From Thermoleophilaceae bacterium (GTDB taxonomy: Bacteria > Actinomycetota > Thermoleophilia > Solirubrobacterales > Thermoleophilaceae): a stretch of 11,936 nt of DNA. The notes below the pieces were generated by a model. It searched no databases. It had not been told where the DNA came from and saw only the letters and a list, made by a program, of their open reading frames with translations. Made by a program: the position numbers and the translations under genes. This document shows positions 7,238 through 11,936 of this stretch, piece after piece (position 1 is the stretch's first letter; every line of letters begins with the position of its first letter). The stretch covers positions 1-11,936 of the forward strand of contig JACCSF010000130.1 of the NCBI GenBank assembly GCA_013813135.1, in the 5' to 3' direction.

Positions 7238-9031
7238 GTGGCCGAACTCTCGGTAGAGGGGCTCAGCGCCGCCTATGCCGATCGCCCCCCCGTCGTCTGG
7301 CGGGCTGACCTGACGCTGACCGCCGGCGCGCTGCTCGGCCTCGCGGGGGAGTCCGGTTGCGGGAAGAGCAGCCTGGCCCTGGCGGCGCTCGGTTACCTGC
7401 CCGGGTCGATGGTGCTGCTCGAGGGCGCTTCGCGGCTCGATGACGTCGACCTGCTCGGGCTGCCCAGCAAGGAGCGACGAGCCCTTTGGGGTAGCCGCCT
7501 GGCCTACGTGGGCCAGAACGCCGCGACGTCGCTCAACCCAGCACTGACGCTCGGCCGCCACCTCGTGCAGGCGCTCAAGCGCCGTGGCTCGAGTGGCCAG
7601 CACCCCGCGCGCGAACGGGCGGCGGAGGCGTTGCGGGAAGTCGGCTTCGACGACCCCGACCCATTGCTCACTCGCTATCCGCATGAGTTGTCGGGCGGCC
7701 AGCAGCAGCGGGTAGCGCTCGCCCTGGCGCTCGTGGGCTCCCCCGACGTGCTGCTGCTAGACGAGCCGACCACGGGCCTCGACGTGACGACGCAGGCACA
7801 GATCTCGAAGCTGATCCGGCGCCTGGTCGACGACCGCGGGCTCGCCGCGCTCTATGTCAGTCACGACCTTCCCCTCCTTGCCGGCATGGCTGACGAGCTC
7901 GCCGTGATGTACGCCGGCGAGATCGTTGAGCAAGGCCCGGCCGCAGAGGTCGTCCAAACGCCGGCCCACCCGTATACACGCGCGCTGATGGACGTCGTCC
8001 CAGACGCCCGTGGTCAGCACCGATCGCAGGGCATTCCGGGCACGCCGCCGCCGCACGCTGTGCTCAACGCCTGTGCGTACGCGCCACGCTGTCCGCGAGC
8101 CAGGTCCGAATGCACGGATGACGCCATCCCGCTCGAATCGATCGCCACGCACTGGAGTGCTCGCTGCCTGTTCGCCAAGCCCACCCGCGCGGCGAGAGCT
8201 GCGAGTGAGAGCGCGGCCAGGGCGACCAGCGGCGAGCCGGTGCTCGACATCAGCGGACTGAGCTGCGAGCACCGCGGGCGGCGCGGCGCCGTGCTCGCGG
8301 TCAGCGACGTCAGTCTCCGGGTGCACGCGGGCGAGTTGATCGGCGTGATCGGCGAGAGCGGTAGCGGGAAGTCAACGCTTCTACGGGCGATCGCCGGCCT
8401 GCATCAACCGAAGGCCGGCGACATCCGCCTTCGAGGACGGCTGCTCGCGCGGACCGTGCGAGGACGCGCCCGCGAGCAGCGGCGGCTCGTACAACTGGTC
8501 TTCCAAAACCCCGACTCTTCCCTAAACCCGCGCCAGGACGTGGCCACCCTGATCGGCCATCCACTGCACCTTTTCTGTCCGCACCTCGACGCCCAGGCCC
8601 TCCGCGCGCGATTGGACGAACTGCTCGAGGCCGTGCGACTGCCGATCGAGATCCTGCGCCGGCGGCCAGCAGAGCTGAGCGGGGGCCAGAAGCAGCGCGT
8701 CGCGTTGGCGCGCGCCCTCGCGGCCGATCCCGACGTGCTGCTCTGCGACGAGGTCACGAGCGCCCTCGACGTCTCGGTCCAGGCGACGATCGCAGACCTC
8801 ATCCTCACCTTGGCCCGCTCGCGCCAGCTCGCGGTCGTCTTCGTCTCGCACGACCTCGCCCTCGTGCGCTCGATCGCCGAGCGGGGAATCGTCCTGCGCG
8901 GCGGCGTCGTGCGCGAGCGGGGTCCCCTGGGAACGCTCATCGACTCTCCCAAGGACCCTTACACCAGGGCGCTTGTCGCATCGATCCCTCGCCTGCCGAG
9001 CGCCGCCGCCGAGGTGGCGCCGGCAAGGTGA
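7238..9031 (+). CDS. ABC transporter ATP-binding protein with two fused nucleotide-binding domains (DppD-DppF fusion)
   Basis: A 597-residue cytoplasmic ATPase that powers the importer, with both domains in one chain (as in GsiA or YejF). Domain 1 has Walker A GESGCGKSS from residue 37, signature LSGGQQQR from 151 and Walker B LLLDEP (Asp175, Glu176). Domain 2 has Walker A GESGSGKST from 372, signature LSGGQKQR from 480 and Walker B LLCDEV (Asp504, Glu505). Both sites therefore look catalytically complete. The linker carries the OppD/DppD C-terminal element with four cysteines in CAYAPRCPRARSEC and, about 20 residues on, HWSARC. In some dipeptide transporters this element holds an iron-sulfur cluster. 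The second domain also ends with the usual 'DPYTRALVASIP' pattern. GTG 7238 is chosen because it follows the permease stop by one base. The open frame extends upstream only as an artefact inside that gene. Confidence 0.92.
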   Translation: MAELSVEGLSAAYADRPPVVWRADLTLTAGALLGLAGESGCGKSSLALAALGYLPGSMVLLEGASRLDDVDLLGLPSKERRALWGSRLAYVGQNAATSLNPALTLGRHLVQALKRRGSSGQHPARERAAEALREVGFDDPDPLLTRYPHELSGGQQQRVALALALVGSPDVLLLDEPTTGLDVTTQAQISKLIRRLVDDRGLAALYVSHDLPLLAGMADELAVMYAGEIVEQGPAAEVVQTPAHPYTRALMDVVPDARGQHRSQGIPGTPPPHAVLNACAYAPRCPRARSECTDDAIPLESIATHWSARCLFAKPTRAARAASESAARATSGEPVLDISGLSCEHRGRRGAVLAVSDVSLRVHAGELIGVIGESGSGKSTLLRAIAGLHQPKAGDIRLRGRLLARTVRGRAREQRRLVQLVFQNPDSSLNPRQDVATLIGHPLHLFCPHLDAQALRARLDELLEAVRLPIEILRRRPAELSGGQKQRVALARALAADPDVLLCDEVTSALDVSVQATIADLILTLARSRQLAVVFVSHDLALVRSIAERGIVLRGGVVRERGPLGTLIDSPKDPYTRALVASIPRLPSAAAEVAPAR

Positions 9032-9042
9032 CGACGGCCGCC

Positions 9043-9717
9043 TTACAACGATGACGGCGTCACGGCCCAGATGACATGAGCGGCGCGGCGAGCGGACGGA
9101 TTGAGCCAGGCATGACGGTCGCGTGGCGAGAACGTGAGCGAGTCTCCCGCCTTCATACGCACGGTCTCGCCGGCGACCGTCAGGTCCAGCCGCCCCGCGA
9201 TCACGTGAACGAGTTCCGCCTCGCCGCGCAGCGAGTACTGCTCTGGCCCGCTGCCGCCATCTGGCCCGATGATCGACTCGATCATCTGCAGACGGGCTTC
9301 GCCATCGGGAGTCAGCAGGTATTCCTCAACACCCTCGCCGCCAAAGTTGATTCGCGGACGGGCGGCCTTGGGCACGAAGTTGGTATGGGCGGGCTCGAAC
9401 AGGGACCCGATCGCTACGCCCAGCGCGTCGCACACCCGCACGAGGCTTCCGACCGACGTGTTCGCCTTGTCGCGTTCAACCAGCGAGAGGAACCCCTTTG
9501 TCAGGTCGGTCGCAGCGGCAAGCTCGCTCATCGTCATGCCTCGCTCGGTGCGGGCCAGCCGCAGCCTCGCCCCGATGCGTACGGCATTCGACTCATTGGC
9601 CGCCGGGCGGGTCGGGGAGGCCGGCGGAGATACATCAGCGGGCGACGCTACGCTGCCATCGTCCATACGACGCCGAACGTGGCGGGCGTCGAGGGCCTGG
9701 GTTGTATCACGCCGCAT
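9043..9717 (-). CDS. XRE-family transcriptional regulator with C-terminal cupin domain
   Basis: A 224-residue DNA-binding protein. After a poorly conserved, probably disordered tail (1-45) comes an XRE helix-turn-helix (about 47-107: IGARLRLARTERGMTMSELA, TDLTKGFLSLVERDKANTSV, SLVRVCDALGV). A single-domain cupin follows at about 150-220 (ELVHVIAGRLDLTV, MKAGDSLTFSPRDRHAWLNP), which in this family senses a small ligand. PuuR, the putrescine regulator, has the same architecture. The likely targets are the three related motifs at 855, 3685 and 9722, the last lying just upstream of its own start, so autoregulation is expected. ATG at 9717 has no ribosome-binding site, but a minus-strand -10 box TACTAT (9732-9727) puts a transcript start at or near it, which suggests leaderless translation. 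ATG 9666 is an alternative giving 207 residues. The end converges on the ATPase gene with only 11 bases between stops. Confidence 0.9.
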   Translation of the reverse strand: MRRDTTQALDARHVRRRMDDGSVASPADVSPPASPTRPAANESNAVRIGARLRLARTERGMTMSELAAATDLTKGFLSLVERDKANTSVGSLVRVCDALGVAIGSLFEPAHTNFVPKAARPRINFGGEGVEEYLLTPDGEARLQMIESIIGPDGGSGPEQYSLRGEAELVHVIAGRLDLTVAGETVRMKAGDSLTFSPRDRHAWLNPSARRAAHVIWAVTPSSL

Positions 9718-9730
9718 CCAAGTTTTATAG
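9702..9730 (+). promoter_or_regulatory. Promoter P3 of the ThDP-enzyme gene, overlapping the regulator promoter
   Basis: Plus strand: TTGTAT (9702-9707), a 17-base spacer and TTATAG (9725-9730) put a transcript start close to GTG 9740. The minus strand carries TACTAT (9732-9727) for the regulator without a clear -35. The two promoters overlap, so one bound protein could control both. Confidence 0.4.
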
Positions 9731-9740
9731 TAACAAACCG
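9722..9740 (+). promoter_or_regulatory. Putative operator O3 (regulator-binding site)
   Basis: GTTTTATAGTAACAAACCG matches operator O1 at 16 of 19 positions. It lacks the extra GTTTGA half-site found 20 bases downstream in O1 and O2. It covers the -10 elements of both divergent genes. Confidence 0.5.
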
Positions 9741-11368
9741 TGAACCTACCAGCCGCACCGGTCGCGCCAGCCATGGCGCCTGACCACACGGGGGTCAGCG
9801 GTGGCGAAGCGGTCATCCGTGCGCTTAGCGAGGAAGGAGTCGAGCTCGTCTTCGGCATCCCAGGCACGCACAACCTGCCGCTCTACCGCCATTTAGGCGC
9901 GACCGGCATTCGACATGTCACGCCGCGTCACGAGCAGGGCGGTGGCTACGCCGCTGACGGCTACTTCCGTGCCGGCGGGCGCCCCGGCGTCCTTTTGGTC
10001 ACCACGGGTCCGGGCGTGACCAACGCGGCCACTCCAGTGGCGACCGCATGGGCCGACTCGGTGCCGATGCTCGTGATCGCGCCGTCCCTGCCCACCGACG
10101 TCGAAGGGCGCGACGCCGGGTTTCTGCATCAGACCAAAGACCAGCGCGGAGCCATGGAGTCCTTGGCGTCCTCGAGCCACCGGGCAACGTCGCCCGCGGA
10201 TGCCTACCGCGCGGTACGCGACGCATTCCGAAGGTTTGCATGTGAGCGCCCGCGGCCGGCCCACATCGAGGTACCGCTCGACGTCCTGGAAGCGCACGAG
10301 GAGCTGGGCGACCCTGCCCCGCCGGCGAGCTCGATCGCGCCCACCCTCGATGCCGATGCCCTTGAGAAAGCCGCGGCCCTGCTCGCGCAGGACGGCCGGA
10401 TCACGTTCGTGCTCGGCGGCGGGGCCAGGCACGCGCAAGAGTCGCTCACCATGTTGGCCGAGCGGATCGGCGCCGCGGTCCTCACTACCGTCAACGGCAA
10501 GGCGACCGTGTCCGAGCACCATTCACTTTCGCTTGGTGCGTCACTGCGACTGCGAAGCGCGCAGGCCTGGCTCACCGAATCCGATGTGGTGCTCGCGGTC
10601 GGCACCGAGCTGGGCGAGTCGGACCTCTGGGGTCCGACGCCGGCGCTCGCCGGAAAGCTCATCCGCGTCGACTTGGACGAGGCGCAACTCGACAAGAATG
10701 CCCCAGCCGCCGTCGGCATCGCTGGCGACAGCGAGCGGGTCGTGAACGCGCTACTCGAGCTCGTCTCGGCCCGACCGCACCGGTCGCCAGAACTGCACGA
10801 CGTACGCAAGCAGCTCACCGACGAGGCCCTGGGCGACGGTGGGGACTGGGTGGAGCTCTGCGCCGTGCTTCAGCGTGCGCTCGGCGACGATGGCGTGCTG
10901 GCGGCCGATAGCACGATGGCGACGTACTACGGAGCCGTGCACATGCTCCGTTTCGGAGCGCCTGGCCGGCTGCTCTATCCGACCGGCTATGCGACGCTCG
11001 GCTACGGCGTGCCGGCCGGCATCGGCGCGAAGCTCGCGTGCCCCGAGACGCCGGTGATGGTCTTGAGTGGCGACGGAGGCCTAATGTTCACGCTGGCCGA
11101 GCTCGTGACAGCGGCCGAGCTCGGCCTCAGCCTGCCGATCGTGGTACCCAACAACGGCGGCTACGGTGAGATCCGTCGGCAGATGCGGCAAGCCGATATC
11201 GAGCCGATCGGCGTCGACCTGGCCGTTCCCGACCTTCCGGCGCTGGCCAGCGCCTGCGGTGGGCGTGGCAAGCGCCTGGACCGAGTCGCGCAGTTGCCGG
11301 CGGCGCTGGACGGGGCACTGGCGCACCCCGGCCCCACCTTGATCGAGCTGCCCTGCCGCGGCTCGTAG
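9740..11368 (+). CDS. Thiamine-diphosphate-dependent enzyme, probably 5-guanidino-2-oxopentanoate decarboxylase (AruI-like)
   Basis: A 542-residue enzyme of the acetolactate synthase / 2-oxoacid decarboxylase superfamily. The N-terminal PYR domain has ALSEEGVELVFGIPGTHNLP, the catalytic Glu65 in PRHEQGGGYAADGY, and TTGPGVTNAATPVATAWADS. A middle domain (about 195-340) follows. The C-terminal PP domain has the cofactor-binding GDG (Asp445) and NNGGYGEIRRQM with Asn471-Asn472, followed by IEPIGVDLAVPDLPALA. The pattern around GYGEIRR and PIGVDL is what I recall for enzymes annotated as 2-ketoarginine decarboxylase, which release CO2 to give 4-guanidinobutanal. A nearby ureohydrolase and aldehyde dehydrogenase that could use the product support this. 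An acetolactate synthase-like or other 2-oxoacid decarboxylase remains possible. The start is uncertain. GTG 9740 fits a leaderless message from P3, while ATG 9773 is in frame. Neither has a ribosome-binding site. Confidence 0.85.
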   Translation: MNLPAAPVAPAMAPDHTGVSGGEAVIRALSEEGVELVFGIPGTHNLPLYRHLGATGIRHVTPRHEQGGGYAADGYFRAGGRPGVLLVTTGPGVTNAATPVATAWADSVPMLVIAPSLPTDVEGRDAGFLHQTKDQRGAMESLASSSHRATSPADAYRAVRDAFRRFACERPRPAHIEVPLDVLEAHEELGDPAPPASSIAPTLDADALEKAAALLAQDGRITFVLGGGARHAQESLTMLAERIGAAVLTTVNGKATVSEHHSLSLGASLRLRSAQAWLTESDVVLAVGTELGESDLWGPTPALAGKLIRVDLDEAQLDKNAPAAVGIAGDSERVVNALLELVSARPHRSPELHDVRKQLTDEALGDGGDWVELCAVLQRALGDDGVLAADSTMATYYGAVHMLRFGAPGRLLYPTGYATLGYGVPAGIGAKLACPETPVMVLSGDGGLMFTLAELVTAAELGLSLPIVVPNNGGYGEIRRQMRQADIEPIGVDLAVPDLPALASACGGRGKRLDRVAQLPAALDGALAHPGPTLIELPCRGS

Positions 11369-11396
11369 GCGCGTCCTAGGCTTGCCGAGTACCACT

Positions 11397-11429
11397 GGGC
11401 GGGGGATCGCATCCCCCCGGAGCCCGCCC
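11397..11429 (+). terminator. GC hairpin after the ThDP-enzyme gene, possible terminator
   Basis: A perfect stem GGGGGAT/ATCCCCC with loop CGC (11401-11417) lies 33 bases after the stop. An alternative outer pairing GGGCGGG (11397-11403) with CCCGCCC (11423-11429) is possible. There is no T-tract, so it is not a classical intrinsic terminator, although high-GC actinobacteria often lack the tract. Confidence 0.35.
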
Positions 11430-11457
11430 CCTGATGATGGCCATGACGTCGTCAACG

Positions 11458-11936
11458 GTGCGCTTCCGAGCGAACCCGCGTAGGCGGGAGCCGAGTTCCC
11501 GGGCGTCCGCTGACGGTAGAGCCAGCCCGGCGTTGGAGTGGAGCTTCGCAAGCACCCAATCGTGGGAGAGCGGGTTGCGGAGGCTGCCGGGCGTGTAAGC
11601 CAGGACGCGGGTAGTGCTGGAAGCCAGCTCGGGACACCAGCCTGGCTCCCCCTGCGAACCTGGAAGCCGGAGCGTCGCCGAGCGCGATCGGCTCGGAGCG
11701 GACGCTGGGCCGCGAGGGCGAGAACGCCAAGATCGCCCATCGCCAGTAGAGAACGACGAAAGGTCGAGGTGCCCACGCACGAGCCGGTGGGGACGGTGAA
11801 CGGAAGTTGACCTGGCCTCCTATGGGTCCTGGGACGTACCTTCGTGGACAGCGGCTCCAGCACGAGCGGCGCGCCCTCCCGCCGAACGCGGTCGCATCCG
11901 CCCCAAGCGCACCGAGCCGGGCCGCCGCAGCCGTGG
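11458..11936 (+). mobile_element. Possible 5' ribozyme part of a group II intron, cut by the window end
   Basis: From 11458 the sequence begins GTGCGCTTCC, which fits the conserved GUGYG 5' end of group II introns, and no convincing gene follows. The stretch is dense with hairpins. CCCGC/GCGGG pairs around loop GTAG (11475-11488). AGCCAG pairs with CTGGCT (11622-11647). A compound stem has outer AGCGTC/GACGCT (11671-11706) and inner CCGAGC/GCTCGG (11678-11696). Phrases such as GACGCGGGTAGTGCTGGAAG and GGTGAACGGAAGTTGACC resemble domain I of bacterial group II introns as I remember them. The reverse-transcriptase gene normally starts some 500-600 bases in, which here would lie beyond the window. 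Other structured DNA, such as a decayed element, would also give hairpins, so this is a moderate call. Confidence 0.42.

Noticed and set aside
9718..9873. N-terminal extension of the regulator into the ThDP-enzyme gene
   Set aside because: The extra residues are antisense to the conserved N-terminus of the divergent enzyme and would run through the shared promoter region.
11376..11780. Minus-strand open frame of 134 codons (ends with RTVDDVMAIIRGRAPGG)
   Set aside because: A few segments look protein-like, but there is no ribosome-binding site or known family, and the same stretch forms strong hairpins more consistent with a structured RNA. Kept only as a low-probability alternative to the intron call.
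11081..11863. Minus-strand open frame of 260 codons at the window end
   Set aside because: It is half antisense to the ThDP-enzyme C-terminus (including its NN cofactor motif), with Ser/Arg/Pro-rich composition and no recognisable motif.
1..11936. tRNA, rRNA, CRISPR array or insertion-sequence transposase
   Set aside because: No tRNA-like CCA/T-loop pattern, no regularly spaced direct repeats and no transposase motifs were seen in reading through the window.

Overview
The window is GC-rich DNA with GTG/TTG starts, tightly overlapping genes and lipoproteins whose lipobox is followed by Gly/Asp-rich tracts. This fits a high-GC actinobacterium, perhaps of the Thermoleophilia/Solirubrobacterales type. 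The lineage is an inference from style, not from a marker gene.

Layout. Positions 1-876 hold a decayed region. It contains a cupredoxin-like lipoprotein gene broken by about three frameshifts, then on the minus strand a C-terminal scrap of a peroxiredoxin-like (AhpC/TSA antioxidant) gene. From 877 to 3645 there is an intact plus-strand operon: an aldehyde dehydrogenase, an agmatinase-family ureohydrolase, and a 92-residue protein that looks like DUF1904 of the tautomerase superfamily. From 3742 to 9031 there is a complete peptide/opine-type ABC importer: a Tat-exported family 5 binding lipoprotein, two permeases, and one ATPase carrying both nucleotide-binding domains. An XRE-cupin regulator (minus, 9043-9717) converges on it. 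The regulator is divergent from a thiamine-diphosphate decarboxylase-like enzyme (9740-11368). The last about 480 bases carry no convincing gene but are rich in hairpins and resemble the 5' ribozyme part of a group II intron that runs off the window.

How the genes may work together. The ThDP enzyme resembles the 5-guanidino-2-oxopentanoate (2-ketoarginine) decarboxylase family. With an aldehyde dehydrogenase and a ureohydrolase this would give 2-ketoarginine -> 4-guanidinobutanal -> 4-guanidinobutanoate -> 4-aminobutanoate + urea, the lower part of the arginine transaminase route, next to a dedicated importer and regulator. The step that makes 2-ketoarginine (aminotransferase, dehydrogenase or oxidase) is not in the window.

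The most notable non-coding signal is a motif close to GTTTWATNRTRWCAAWC. It overlaps the -10 box of the promoter before the dehydrogenase operon, the one before the transporter operon, and the divergent regulator/decarboxylase promoter. It is the best candidate operator of the XRE-cupin protein and would tie all three transcription units into one regulon.
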